DNA of 64,000 bases from Anthonomus grandis grandis (GCF_022605725.1 NC_065556.1:248001-312000), one strand, 5' to 3'; shown: positions 23,100-34,430, counted from the first letter of the stretch. A program made the numbers and translations. The notes: generated from the letters alone by a model not told the origin.

Positions 23100-24810
23100 T
23101 AGATGGCGCTTTCAATTTTAAAGGAATTGGAAGCGGGAAATTTTTGCCTGGGAGACACAAAATTGCAAATCTGCTTGAAGACAAGTATACTGCTTTGTCC
23201 AATATCATTAAAAATGAACATAAAAATGTGGAATTTCCATGTATGACATGCGATGTTTGGACCGAGACGATGTCCACAACTAGCTTCTTGGGAGTCACTG
23301 TTCATTATTTAGATAAAGAAAATAGTAAGTCTATTGGTATTGGTGTAAAAGAACTTAGTTCTAATTATACTGCACAATATTTAAGCGAATGTTTGCAATC
23401 TGTTTGTCTAGAGTGGGAAATTGACTTGTCAAAAGTAAGTGCTATTGTCACTGATAATGGGGCGAATATTACCAAATATGTTACTGATACTATTGGTAAA
23501 AATAAACACTTACCCTGCTTTGCACATACAGTAAATTTAGTTGCAACAAAAATTACAGAAGATCCTGCTATAAAACAAATTATTGACAAAATAAAGTCTA
23601 TAGTTACTTATTTTAAACAAAGTGTATCTGCTGCAGATCAACTAAGAGCAGCACAAAACTTCCAAAAAAAAATCCAAAATCTCCATCTATATGTTCAGCT
23701 GCAGAAATACAAGTATATAGAGAACTTCTTTTTATTTTAAAGCCTATTGAGCAGGTATCCAAAGAAATTAGCGGAGAAAAATATTTAACATGCAGCAAAA
23801 TTATCTCAATTGTAAACTGTTTAAAAAATAATATTTTAAATTTAGACCTCTTAACTCCAGAGACTGAAAAGTTAAAACTGTGCAGAGCTTTCGAAACGTT
23901 TTGGTGCTATTGAAAAAAACAGCATTTTAAGTCTATCCACCCTTTTAGATCCAAGGTTTAAGAAAATCCACTTTGGTAATCCAAATGCTTGTGCAAGAGC
24001 AATAAATTTAGTAGATAAATTATTAAAATATAATACCCAAAATAGCTCTCAACAAGGGGTGGATTCTCAAAAGCAGGTTACTGTCCCTGCCAATAATGAA
24101 AACTCTAATAGTATATGTCTTATCACAAAAAATTGGTCACTTTCGAAAAAGTGTTAACTAATCAAAATGAAATGTCAGTTGACCTTAAAGCATATTTAAA
24201 CCTTCCAACAATACCATTGGAAAATAATCCAATTAGCTTTTGGTTAAATCATAATTCGAGTGAATTAGCTAGTCTTGGAAAAAAATATATATCCATTGTT
24301 GGGTCTTCGGTACCATCAGAAAGGGTTTTTTCCCAAGCAGGAAATATTCTAACTCAGACTATGAATAGGTTAAGTGGAACACATTTATCTCAACTGCTCT
24401 TTCTTCATTCCTTAGATAGTTCCTACTGGTAAGACTCTAAATTAGATTAATGATTGACTTTGTTTGTGATTTTTTTTTGCATATTTTATTACTGTGTTAA
24501 TCCTATAACCTATTATTATCATAGTTTTTAGGAATATACCGTTTATTTTTGTTATGACTATATGTATATTATATGTTTTTTGTATTTGTATTTTCTTTTT
24601 TTTTGTTTGTTTTGGTTAATATACTTTATATAATTATACATGTATTTTTTTTTATTTTAAAAAAAGTGCACATAAACAATTATCAGAATCAAATATCGAT
24701 TTTTAATGAAATCGATCTTTTGCTGCCGATTTATTTCTGGATCGATCTTGATATGTACGATCTTGAATCGATTCAAAATATCGATTTATTTTGTTTTTCG
24801 GACATCCCTA
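23100..24810 (+). mobile_element. hAT transposon relic (ZBED-like transposase) with right terminus
   Basis: Transposase pieces: 23144-23740 with VEFPCMTCDVWTETM, TTSFLGVTVHYL, VSAIVTDNGANITK (second catalytic Asp region) and HLPCFAHTVNLV. Next, 23930-24110 has LSTLLDPRFKKIHFGNP. Then 24115-24432 has the C-terminal dimerisation block SVPSERVFSQAGNIL with LSGTHLSQLLFLHSL. At least two frameshifts separate them. The right end near 24801-24810 reads GACATCCCTA, i.e. TAGGGATGTC from outside, hAT-like. The left inverted repeat was not found, so the element is probably 5'-truncated; the zinc-finger N-terminus is also missing. Confidence 0.8.
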
Positions 24811-25581
24811 CCGAAACCGTTTGCAACGCGGTTTCATTCTGGTCATGCGCGACTGCGATATACATCAAACTAGTTTCAAACCATCCCAAATTTCCTGCTA
24901 GAACAAACCTTATGTAATCATAATATATGCGCATACAAGACGGGCGCATATAGGACTGTGTGGTTGGCGCACATGTGGAGTTGCAAAAAGGGATTGCAAA
25001 AAGGGATTGGAACCTTGGGTTGGCGCCAAATAGTAGGTTAGGTAGTCGTTTGAGCACTATGTAGTTTAGGTATTAATATAATTATTACATACTGTATATT
25101 ATAACATGCTTATTGTAAGTAGATTAGTAATGTGATTAAAAACACATTAATTATGCCATCACGTAGGCACTTATTATGATTACATTGGTAATGTGAAAAA
25201 TGTATAAACAGTAATCGACAAGTAAAAGCTTTTAGAAATATAGTTACTTTTTTAGCCGTTCTTAAGGTAGCATGTTTCATTTCCAACTTTCCCCAAACTC
25301 CCAACACATTACACCTATTTAGGGAATGGGATAATAGTTAGAAAATGGGAATTATAGGCTTTGTATACACATCTACACGGGGCGTCAGCCCCATATGAGT
25401 GTGCTTGACAAAACCTGAGTGCTAAAAAGTGTTCCAGACAAAACCAAAAAATACTACGGGAGACATAGTGAAGCCACTCTAATTTTTGTCAATAGGGTTG
25501 TTGTTTTATTTTTAACATTATATGCAAAAATTTTCAAAAAAAAAACGGTTTTTAGACTCCTTTTTAACTTTACCGGACCCT
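24811..25581. other. No gene; AT-rich with small repeats
   Basis: A 13-bp tandem duplication (GTTGCAAAAAGGGA type) lies near 24985-25010. Near 25530-25580 is an outlying copy of the end sequence of the neighbouring MITE. No coding sequence is supported. Confidence 0.35.
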
Positions 25582-25970
25582 GGGTCCGTTAAAGTTAAAG
25601 GGACGTAAGATATCAATCAATAAGGTTGTTGTTTTATTTTTCTTGTGTGTAAATTACAAAATATGTAATTAAAAGGGGTACAGAGCGATAAAAAATTATA
25701 TAAATTTACAATAATAACCCCCAAAAAGTTCCAAAATTGCCCCAATATATATTTTTTGAATATAGCAAAATCAAGAGCTAAAAAAACCTTGTGCAAGTTG
25801 GCAATAATTACGTATTTAGGATGTGGAAAAACCTTCATATTTTCTAAAATTTTGTATTTTTTCCAATCATCCTCACTTTTTTATCAATATTTTGACCACA
25901 CTCAAAATTCTATGTAAAAATTTTCAAAAAAAAATCGGTTTTTAGACGTCCCTTTAACTTTACCGGACCC
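25582..25970. repeat. MITE-like element with 25-bp inverted termini
   Basis: The left end 25582-25606 (GGGTCCGTTAAAGTTAAAGG and so on) and right end 25946-25970 are reverse complements with a single mismatch. The interior is AT-rich and non-coding, total 389 bp. A further copy of the right-end sequence at about 25530-25580 abuts the left end head-on, so two copies may lie in tandem or one inserted into another. Superfamily unknown. Confidence 0.6.
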
Positions 25971-26415
25971 CGGTCCCTAATTGTGTAACATATACCAAAA
26001 AATAACACGTTTCTTACCCATTTTCGTACTCCTGAATTAAATATCTCAACTGCGACACCAACTCGCTGCACGCCATTCTTACGTACTATGAATTTCGCAC
26101 GAAAAAAATTTAAAATGAACTGAGAATTTTACGATATTCAAAACCAACAAAAAAAATGTGAAAAATGACACGGAAATTTCAAAATTTATTTGACATTTAT
26201 AATAAATTTGACAGCCAACCTGGACAGACGTCACCTAAAAACAAAACCCTTGAGCAAAGTGGCCTTTGTAAAAACAATAAAACATATTACCACAGTAACA
26301 CACACACATTCAAAACTCACATTACAAAAAAATCTCTTTCGGCCCAACAACTTCAAAATTCTAAGTGGAAAAATTCAAGAAAAAGTTTAAAAGTAACAAA
26401 AAAAACTTAAGAAAA

Positions 26416-26721
26416 ATGTCGTGCTGCCCTCCCGCCTGTTGCCCTCCAGCATGCTGTGTCCCTTGCTGTGCGCCTGCGTGCTGTGTCCCCTGTTGTGTTC
26501 CGTGTGTCTATGTTCCATGCTGTCTGCCTTGCCCTCCATGTTGCCCACCGTGTCCACCACAGGTAATTATTATATAACACATTTTAGCGAAATTTTGAAT
26601 ATGTTTTGACTTTGCTAAATTTTTATCTAATCATTTATGGCTGGGGACTGATATTTGAATTTCTCCAGATACAATATTAATAGCTCAGTTCTATATATGT
26701 TTTTTTCTTTTTTAGTGCTGA
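26416..26721 (+). CDS. Tiny cysteine/proline-rich protein, two exons
   Basis: Exon 1 is 26416-26562 (49 codons from ATG), with donor GTAATT. After a 153-bp intron with an acceptor in a long T tract (AG 26714-26715), exon 2 adds one Cys codon and TGA (26716-26721). An AATAAATAAA lies near 26868. The 50-residue product is built from CC, CPP and VPCC units (MSCCPPACCPPACCVPCC and so on). It has 20 Cys and 16 Pro, about 72 per cent of residues, with no charged residue. If the intron is retained the protein instead ends QVIII. Composition is like insect Mst-type sperm-tail or keratin-associated structural proteins, but without Gly repeats; function is inference only. It shares Cys/Pro richness with the gene at 12878-16149, suggesting a local theme rather than clear homology. 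Confidence 0.7.
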
Positions 26722-27062
26722 TATCTGGCTAACTCAATCTGGCAGCATGTCGAGTGGGGCACAAGCATGTGATGACTCTTTTGATGGAACAAATAGCAGT
26801 ACGTTCTCTAAAAAGAAACTTCTGTGTTGTAAAATGTTATAAAAAGTGAATATACCGGAATAATTTAATAAATAAAGGTTCTTAAAGGTGAAGTATGAGT
26901 GTTTCTATTGTTCTAAGTATATATATGCACTGTTTTAAAAATGTATGTGGTGAATGCTTACTTTGAAACTGACATTTATATTATTTACATATACAGGTTA
27001 ATCCTATGACTTATACCTACTTAACTAAATGGATTATTACTTAAAAAAGGAAATGACTATAT

Positions 27063-27220
27063 AAAGTCCAGTGCAACGATATATTAGAATGGTCACCCGT
27101 CAAAACACCAGCATTTTACTTCTCAAACAATGTAAATAGAAGGTGGATGACATTGTTTGGCAGGTGGAATGCTGGTGTTTTGACGGGTGACCATTCTAAT
27201 ATATCGTTGCACTGGACTTT
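27063..27220. repeat. Perfect 53-bp-arm foldback
   Basis: Arms 27063-27115 and 27168-27220 are exact reverse complements (AAAGTCCAGTGCAACGAT... mirrored by ...ATCGTTGCACTGGACTTT), enclosing a 52-bp loop that has a further short inverted pair (AAACAATGT/ACATTGTTT). It directly adjoins the tail of the LINE gag relic. No coding content. Confidence 0.9.
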
Positions 27221-27225
27221 ACAAA

Positions 27226-27563
27226 GAATGATGGCCTTTGCGCAGAGTGTGTGGGTTGCTAGACTCCCACTGGTTGAATACTCTGCAGCAGCAGCATTTG
27301 GGACTGCTGCTGCATGGAAGCAAAGAATGCTTGCAGCATGGCTTTCGGGTCTGTACCAGGCGGAGGGGAGGCGGCAGCTGCGGCTGGATGCTGAGCTGTG
27401 GTGGGCGCGGCGAGGCGGCTGTTGTCTTGGGTACCCCAGATGAACGGGCGGTCCAGTCGGGTAGCTTTGGCCTTAAGAATTTGCTTCGGGTTCCTGGAGC
27501 ATCCCAGGGGCCCAATTCTTGACGGTGATAGAATAGAACGATTAATAGAGCATCACTGGGCAT
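27226..27563 (-). pseudogene. LINE gag C-terminal tail (displaced piece)
   Basis: The minus strand reads RLDRPFIWGTQDNSRLAAP, an Ala/Pro/Ser-rich linker, then KAMLQAFFASMQQQSQMLL before a stop. This is a typical C-terminal tail of jockey-type ORF1 proteins. It probably belongs with the gag at 28300-29560 but is separated from it by about 600 bp of unrelated sequence, so the element is rearranged. Confidence 0.5.
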
Positions 27564-27604
27564 CGATCCCTAACTCATCTCTACGCCCTCGCGTCACATC
27601 TTAA

Positions 27605-28140
27605 TATTTGGATTCTCGACAGAACATGAGAGAGCAAATTTCAAGGGAAAGCGTAGCCATGTTGCCAAATATTCCAACCAATTATAGAAGGGTATTTTTG
27701 ACATTTCAGGTTGTGGGGGAGCTTGTTTTTAGTAGTGGGGATAGTTATATGGGCTGTCGGTTTTTTTGCTGTTTAGTGTTTTCGTTTAAGGCTGTTTATT
27801 TAGTTTGGTGTTTTTTCTTGTTTTTATTCAATTTTTTTTCATCTTTTAAGATGATAATGATAAAACGGGGTAACTTTGTGGAAGATTATTTCTCGCAATT
27901 CTCCAATATTCATTAGCATCTTCTTGGTTTTGCTCAACAATAATATCACACACCAAGATTGCATTTAAGTTCATCTTGGTAGCAAATTAGAAAAGCAGAA
28001 ATAAGATTAAAAAAACTACTTTAAATAACCGCATTCAAAGACAAAAGAAACAATATACATTCATAAACACCACCACCCCATAAAATAAAACAAAATTTAC
28101 CAAAATGACACATGACATACAAAGTAAAATTAGTGCGCTT
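27605..28140. other. No gene recognised between the two gag pieces
   Basis: AT-rich sequence separating the two parts of the gag relic. No coding match, inverted repeat or target duplication was recognised. Confidence 0.3.
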
Positions 28141-28299
28141 GCGTTACATGCGATATATAAATCGTTCCCCGCAAAAAAGAATTTTAGAAGAAATTTTGGG
28201 GTCTCCAGGGAGCAACCTTTCTATCGATTTTCAGTAGAGCGAAGTTCAAGAATACTGATTTTGTGTTTTTAACAGAGCCACACCCCCTTTCTATTAGCT

Positions 28300-29560
28300 G
28301 TTCTACTCCCCGGTTTTCAAGAATTGGGGCCCAGGTAGTTCTCCACAGTTGCCTGGCTGATCTCGTGGTTTGGTGCACCGGCAGTAGCGTGAAGCTGGCC
28401 ACACTTCACGCATTTGTGTGCCGCCGTGCACCTAGCCTGGGCATGTCCATGGAGTTGGCACCTGTGGCACTGGATTCTCCTGAACTTATTCCGCTGTGCT
28501 TCAACCCTGATCCTGACTCCTCTCAACTCCATTAACAAGAAGATTGATTTCTCGGGAGTTGGACCAGGACTAGCGGCGTGGGCTGCCTGTTCCGGTTGTA
28601 GTACCGGGCTGCTGAATGAGGGTGGAATCCCAACTTCCTAAGGTCCTCTAGGATGCTCTCGACTGACCAATGCTCGAGAGGTCCTCGGAGGACGATGTAG
28701 AGTCTCCTTTCCTCGAGCAGGGAGAAGGAGTGAATGGGCACTTTAGTCGAGTCCAGATAGTTCTGGGCAACTCTGTAGTCATCTATTGTGTGGGGGTGGA
28801 TTTTGATGCCGTCACATGTGTTGACGACATGACCATGGTGGACTCCTTTCGATTGTAGGGCGGCTGCGACTTCCTCGAACTTTGGCTTCTCCCTTATAGG
28901 AGGGCTCTTGGTCTTTGGTGTTGGCGGAACGGGCTCGGGTCTGGGTTCAGGTGGAGTGTTCCTGAACTCAGCCCTGGAGGTGGAGGGAACCTGGGCGGGT
29001 TGCTTGGTCGGCTGGAGCTGTGTGATGGCTGGCGTTTTCCTGGGGATCGTCTCCGGGTCTGGCATATTCTTCCTTTTCCTTCTGCTTACGACGGGTTGGA
29101 ACCCGTCGTCTTCGTCCTGGGGCCCTGCTGGGGTCCTAGGGCATGAACTAGGCTCCTGCGGTGGAGGGTCGGCCATCTCCATGGACTCGACAGCAGGCGA
29201 TTCCAGGGCAACAAGGGAAGCTTGCACTGCGGGACTGGCCTGTATCGCAGCATCAGGGAAGGGCAAGGCGGATTCAAGAGCCTTTATCCGGCTCTTGAGT
29301 GCCTTGGTAATCCGGTAGAACACCCTGCGGAGAGCATTCATTTCCTCATCGTGCCTCCTTCTCGCATTCCTTATGAGTACAACGTAGTACTGCGTCAACT
29401 CTTCTTGACTTGACGGCGTTAATCGGAGAATGGCCAGGTCCGCTATAAGCTAGGCCTTGTCCTAGGGGTTCTGTTCTTCTTCATCTGTGTTGTTGAAGTC
29501 GGAGAAATCTCCGTCTTCTTCGCACAGGAAAGAAGGGTTGTCTTCAGGTTTTTGAGCCAT
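28300..29560 (-). pseudogene. Jockey-type LINE ORF1 (gag) with zinc knuckles
   Basis: The ATG at 29560-29558 opens an acidic head (MAQKPEDNPSFLCEEDGDFS). Two in-frame TAG codons follow near 29450-29465. The frame then runs to 28532 with a Pro-rich centre and a PRE_C2HC-like region (GIKIHPHTIDDYRVAQNYL, LYIVLRGPLEHWS, LRKLGFHPHSA). After a frameshift near 28535 it reads GVRIRVEAQRNKFRRIQCHR and the knuckles CHRCQLHGHAQARC and CVKCGQLH; the final ligand set is degraded. Gag proteins of this kind bind element RNA. No EN or RT follows in this copy. Upstream 29561-29760 is probably the element's 5' untranslated region. Confidence 0.85.
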
Positions 29561-29960
29561 GGCACTGACTCAATCAACGGACAGAAAGAACAGTGGGTTT
29601 GTCGCACTAGTACACTCGGCACTGCCTGAAACTGGTTCAGAGAACACTTCGACGTTGGGTGCAGGTGGTCTGCACTTAACGGAGGACGAACTCTGTATTG
29701 GTAAATGCGCAATGTACTTAATATTTAAATAGAAATTGCCTCACCCATTTCTATATTGGCGCGTAAGTTAAGACAAGAAGGGACCTCTCCAGGGTTGCCA
29801 CCTCTTCCGATTCTTCGATAGATCTACCGACTTAGCCTTTTACTTTACGATATACCGAATTGTCATAGTTTTTTACCGATTTTTTTCTTTAAATAAAATA
29901 GGTATTTATGTAATAAGTGTGTAAAATAAAGGACTCGTGCGTAAAAAGACTTTTTTAGGC

Positions 29961-30170
29961 ACTAGTACGTAAAAAGTGAAACTTTACACACCGTGGGAAG
30001 TGTGTAAACTAAGTACTTTACGCACGGTAGTAGAAAAAAATATTCTTAAGTATGGTGAGTTATGGCGGCAAATAACACATAACAAAAAAACATTTTTCTA
30101 CTACCGTGCGTAAAGTGCTCACTTTACACACTTCCCAGGGTGTGTAAAGTTTCACTTTTTACGCACTAGT
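29961..30170. repeat. MITE or foldback with about 77-bp arms
   Basis: Left arm 29961-30038 and right arm 30093-30170 are reverse complements with few mismatches (ACTAGTACGTAAAAAGTG against ...CACTTTTTACGCACTAGT), enclosing about 54 bp. The right border lies at the end of the ZMYM1-like relic. A partial duplicate of the end motif (GTGCGTAAAAAG) at about 29937 suggests multiple insertions. Confidence 0.75.
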
Positions 30171-31015
30171 GCGTAAAAGCAGCTACATCTGCTGTTTCAT
30201 CAGCTAAGACTGCGTAAGCCATGGTCTTCTGAACCTCACTTATTATATTCTCCTTAATAACTTCGCCACATAAATTTATCAATTCGTTTTGTATTTTTGG
30301 CGATGTGTAAACTGCATTGTGACGGCACTCTTCCGGGTGACTCTTTAATTTGTCGTCCCCTGAATTGATTCTCAACTTCAATAAATCTAATAAAACACCC
30401 TCATCCTAAGAGGTATATCATGTGTCCCGCAAAATACTATACAAGAAATAATTGATGACAATATTTGTCTGTTTTAATCGATTGCTTTTTGGTGTCCACT
30501 TTGCAGTTGGATGTCTACAGGAACATTTTCAAAAAAATGTATTGCAGCATTTGTCGCTGTTAGGTGAAGGTTGGTCGTTGCATGCATCTGGCAGTCTTCA
30601 TGTATATTTTTAAATTTTATATATGGCCTGACCATAAATGATCTCAAAATTCTTCTCACAATGCTGATGGGCAGAGGGAACCAAAACACAATGCTTACAA
30701 AGAGCAACTTTTAGTCGGTTAGAATATACTAGCCATGGCGCATATTGTATCCAACCAAGCATGATTATATTTTCTTTTCACATGGCTTGCACCATTTTCA
30801 AAATCTTAATTTCTGGGCGGGATCCAAGAATTTTGTAACAACTCCCTCCTTTTTTCCGTCGATAGCTGGGTAGCCAACCCAACCCAACTAGTTTTGTCAT
30901 GGTTGTCATTTTCATCGCTTTCGCTTCCACTGCTACTTTCCCGACCTTTTTTCTTTTTTCGTGTGTTGTCCCTAAAAAATGGATACACAAAATTACTCTT
31001 ACGGTGTTTAGACAT
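30166..31015 (-). pseudogene. ZMYM1-like hAT transposase relic (N-terminal half)
   Basis: The minus strand from 31015 reads MSKHRKSNFVYPFFRDN with a basic, Ser/Asp-rich linker and LQNSWIPPRN. WLDTICAMA-type and LCKHCVLVPS (zinc-finger ligands) follow, then with frameshifts VPVDIQLQSGHQKAID. The DUF4371 block comes last: KLRINSGDDKLKSHPEECRH, YTSPKIQNELINLCGEVI and AYAVLADETADV. The order is that of ZMYM1/TTF-type hAT proteins. Everything after the ADETADV block, including the C-terminal dimerisation region, is missing, cut by the foldback at 29961-30170. A TATA box and a hAT-like terminus lie upstream. Confidence 0.75.
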
Positions 31016-31403
31016 AGGACCAAAATACAGGAAATAAAGATGAAGATACCTACGGACTTCCTATCAGTAAAAGTAAAATTGCGATATTCAAAATTAGTTA
31101 ACTTTGTCGTTTGAACAAAGAAATCAAAATAATCATATTAGGTTTTGTTTTGACTCACCTCTTTCAAAGAATTTCCTGATATCCATTTGACAGAGTAATA
31201 TTTCCAGTCTCCAATTGTTGCGCAGAAAACGTAAATTAAATTTCGTGTCGCCGCAACTAAACTTTAAAACACTATGGCGCATGAAATATTTCTCGTATTA
31301 AACTCCGCCGAAGTGAATTGAGTTGCATTCGTTGTCTCGTTGAACTGAATACTGAGAAGCTGTTTACTGTGACTGAATTGGCTTGCGCTGCCTCACGATC
31401 CCG

Positions 31404-31411
31404 CTTATATA
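31404..31411 (-). promoter_or_regulatory. TATA box of the ZMYM1-like hAT relic
   Basis: On the minus strand TATATAAG is followed some 30-50 nt downstream by TTCAGTCA- and ATTCAGTT-type initiator sequences, 390 bp before the relic's first Met. Position between the element's terminus (31966) and its coding part supports a transposon promoter. Confidence 0.45.
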
Positions 31412-31966
31412 TTCAAATACTCCTGCTTCCGAAATACGTAGAAAATACTCGACTCTATTTCCGTCCTTGTCTCATACTTGTTTATTACTGCCTTTCCTTT
31501 CCAGCTAGAACGTTCTTCGTGGTATTGCTATTCAACAGAATTTATCGCTATTGACCGTATAAATTGATGATATTCAGATTTCTCTTATTCTCTTTACTGG
31601 AAAAAGTACTGTCGTCCGTAACTAGATAGTGCTAGATGTTTCTTTCTCCCATTTATATTCTGCTTTAATCCTAGATGGCTCTGATCTGGTCGGGAGCGGA
31701 AACTACGAGATGCTGGTTTCGCGGGGATTTAAATTATATTGAGTCGCTAATAGTATACTATATCGAATGTAGAATATTTAATTACAGATAAAAAAATATC
31801 AAATCAAAATATCTAACTGAAAAAGATATTTTGTTTTCAACACTTCATTTTGCGCAGAATAGGTAACACGTTTTTAATTCCCACTTGCCAGGAAAATTGA
31901 CGTTTATTTCATCTTCTAGGGGGGGAGGCAGCTACCCCCCTTGCCTCTATCTGAGTACGCCCCTGG
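31412..31966 (-). other. 5' region and terminus of the hAT relic
   Basis: Non-coding. The outer end at about 31930-31966 reads, on the minus strand, CAGGGGCGTACTCAGATAG followed by a G-run, typical of insect hAT termini. The matching opposite terminus was not found beyond 30166. Confidence 0.55.
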
Positions 31967-32435
31967 CTACTACTGAAATATACCAACAGCATTTGCATTC
32001 ATTATGGGTATTATAAATAATAATAGGTACCTATAACACAAAAATGGAATTTGTAACATAATATTAACAAACGAAAACAAGACCAACGACCAACAAGAAA
32101 CCAGAGCGTTCCATTTCAAACCGATATTTTCAGGTACTGTAAAAATACCGCCTCTAACCAACGATTCACCAAAGTTATATCCGATTATCCGTTATCTCCG
32201 TCGTTTAGTTCTGGCGACGGTAGCGCATATATAATACATATAATACATATTAGGTATTCGGACTTCGGATATTATGATTTCTTCCTTAAATATCTCTCTG
32301 CGCACATTAAAAAATTAATTATCTAAATGAAAATGTGTCTTCTTTTTTTATAAATAACACATATAGAGCTTTGTATTGAGTTTATTTGTATTAAAAATTA
32401 TCTCAAAAAAAAATTAAGTAATTCGGGTAATATTC
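31967..32435. other. No gene recognised
   Basis: AT-rich, no coding or repeat structure that I can support. Confidence 0.3.
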
Positions 32436-33560
32436 AGAGAGAAGCTTGGAAAGTGGTCAATGAACTGAGAGGGAAGCAAAGGAATATTTCATCCCTATGG
32501 ATCAAATATAGAACCTAGTCAATTGAATGAATTTTACTGCACTATTGGTAGGAACTTAGCAAGTAAAATTCCAATTTTTTCTGATTTTCATCAATACTTT
32601 GATTACCAATCTGAGTCAAATTCATTATTTTTCTTATCTGTTGATCTTGTAGAACTGAAATAAAATTTAAGAGAAATTAAAAAAAAGAAATCTTCAGGTT
32701 ATGATGGAATAACTGGGCAGCACCTCTTAAATATTTCTGTTGCGACATTAGATACTTTTGTAAGTGCCATAAATTAGTCTTTTGCTACAGGCATATTACC
32801 AGAATGTCTTAAGATAGCAAGAGTAATTCCTTTGCATAAGGGTGGTGATCCTAAAACTCCCTCTAATTATAGGCCCATAGCATTGCTTTTAACTCGGTCC
32901 AAAATTAATGAAAAATTAGTAAAAAGCCGCATGGTATAATATCTGACGCAAAAAAATATAATTCTGAGTGAGCAGTTTGGGTTTCAGGAGAACAAAGGAA
33001 CATTGGATGCCATTTTTTCATTTTTAGAGTCTTTATATCTGGGAGCTTGCTGCAGCGGTATTCTGTGATTTGACCAAGGCATTTGATTGTGTTGATCATG
33101 GAGTGCTACTGTGGAAGCTTGAGCAGTCTCTTCAACGGTTTGGCTCATATTTAAGAGATAGGCGACAGAATGTAACTGTAAATGGTGTTTTTTTCAATTT
33201 CGTGTTTGTGACCCAACATCTTCAATATTGCGGAGGGTTGTTGGGTGGGGTCAAAAATAAAACAGAAACCTGTTTACCTAATTGTTGATTCTAGTTTGCC
33301 CACAATAACACCTACAATTTAACCCATGTTAAAAATAATTCTACGCTCCTATTATAAATGTGTTTTAATTATAACTTAAGAAACCTAGACTTAGTGTCCT
33401 AAGGATGACTTAATATAAGTCGAAACGTCGACATTTAGGTAAACAGGTTTCTGTTTTATTTTTGACCCCACCCAACAACCCTCCGCAATATTGTAAATGG
33501 TGTATTGTCAAGGGAACAATTTGTTACATATGGTGTCCCCCAGGGATCTACTTTTCGATA
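32436..33560 (+). pseudogene. Jockey/CR1-like LINE RT relic split by a foldback insertion
   Basis: From 32445 the relic reads EAWKVVNELRGKQRNISSL, then SSGYDGITGQHLLNISVATL and GILPECLKIARVIPLHKGGD with PSNYRPIALL. ILSEQFGFQENKGT and MTKAFDCVDHGVLLWKLE (33070 on) follow. RDRRQNVTVNG ends at 33188. After the 303-bp insertion the RT resumes as NGVLSREQFVTYGVPQGS and stops at about 33560, where the Penelope-like sequence starts. Several stops are present. The related copy at 8042-9041 shares the AFDCVDHG and STNDAIF-type blocks. Confidence 0.75.
33189..33491. mobile_element. 303-bp foldback insertion with 12-bp target duplication and hammerhead-like motif
   Basis: TGTAAATGGTGT occurs at 33177-33188 and again at 33492-33503, exactly flanking the insert and interrupting an RT reading frame. 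Inside, arms of about 58 bp (33224-33281 and 33436-33493) are reverse complements. Between them, at about 33394-33440, is a motif with the hammerhead plan: CCTAA, GGATGA, a CTTA/TAAG stem, TCGAAAC, GTCGACA and TTTAGG. The core differs from CUGAUGA, so activity is unlikely. The T-run at the left border resembles a poly-A tail read from the other strand. Similar in plan to the 60353-60739 insertion. Confidence 0.7.
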
Positions 33561-34430
33561 CTGCTAGTATCAAAAAACACGTCAGTTAAGCAATGTAAAC
33601 TACTGTGCTACCAGGTCCTTGGGGATATATCCAGTAGAAGTGGAGTATGTCGGGCAATATTGTTAAAAATAAGTCCGGGTTCAAAATTAAAAACGTCGTT
33701 AACACAGTCTATGATTGCGCTTTTCTTGGCTTTGGGGATTTTTAATTTTTCCAGAAGGTCCGGTTTTCTGCTTTTTTTTGGCATTCATGCACGACTGATA
33801 CATTATCAGGAACAGTAAAATTGTGGCCCGAGGACAAGAAATGTGTAGCAAAGGCCGACTTGGTTTCAGTAGTATCAGTGTCTCTAAATATTTGAAGTAA
33901 ATTTTTTTTAAGCTTCAAATTGGAAATTTATTTTGGAAAGCTAGTTAGATTAAGGTCTTCTACCAGAACTTTGCACTCTGACGAAGGTATACTTGGGAAA
34001 AGATTTTTAACATCTAGGGAGAGCAAAATGACATTACTGGGAATGTTGATATTCTTTAAGTAGTTCACAAAGTCTATGGAATTCTTAATCGAAAACTCAT
34101 TGTTAAATCCAGTTACATCTCTGAGGGTGTCCTTTAACCAAAAAGATAATTTATAACACGGGGAGTTGACGTATGAAACATGTCTTATTGGAACTACTAC
34201 ATGTCTTATTGGAATTCCTTCTTTGTGTACTTTTGGTTAGCCATATAGTGTAGGGGTTCATAGGGTACAAGTTTGATTTTCCAGAATCAAAGTATTCCAG
34301 AGTCAAGAGGCATTGACCCAAACAACCCTTAACCTTAGTAAAGAAATTAAGTGTCGGGTCCCTGCCTATCGAAACAAAGTCCTCGCCAACGTTTTCTTCC
34401 AAAAATTTTATCTAACTTTAAGGTTGTTAT
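33561..34430 (-). pseudogene. Penelope-like retroelement relic
   Basis: The minus strand from 34402 reads NVGEDFVSIGRDPTLNFFTK, YTIWLTKSTQRRNSN (aligning with the YGLPKIHKEG block of Penelope RTs), then a region like NSIDFVNYLKNINIPSNVIL with LLSLDVKSLFPSIPS (RT block with the conserved Asp). It jumps to a C-terminal part with SAFATHFLSSGHNFTVPDN (split here), SVVHECQKKAENRTFW and TLLTTFLNSD, like the post-RT tail that precedes the GIY-YIG region. Frameshifts are many and the YADD block is missing. A hammerhead ribozyme lies immediately beside it (34460-34502), as expected for this class. Confidence 0.6.

Noticed and set aside
28908..29318. 136-codon Gly-rich plus-strand frame
   Set aside because: Lies exactly antisense to the LINE gag ORF1; a shadow of its GC-rich Pro codons.
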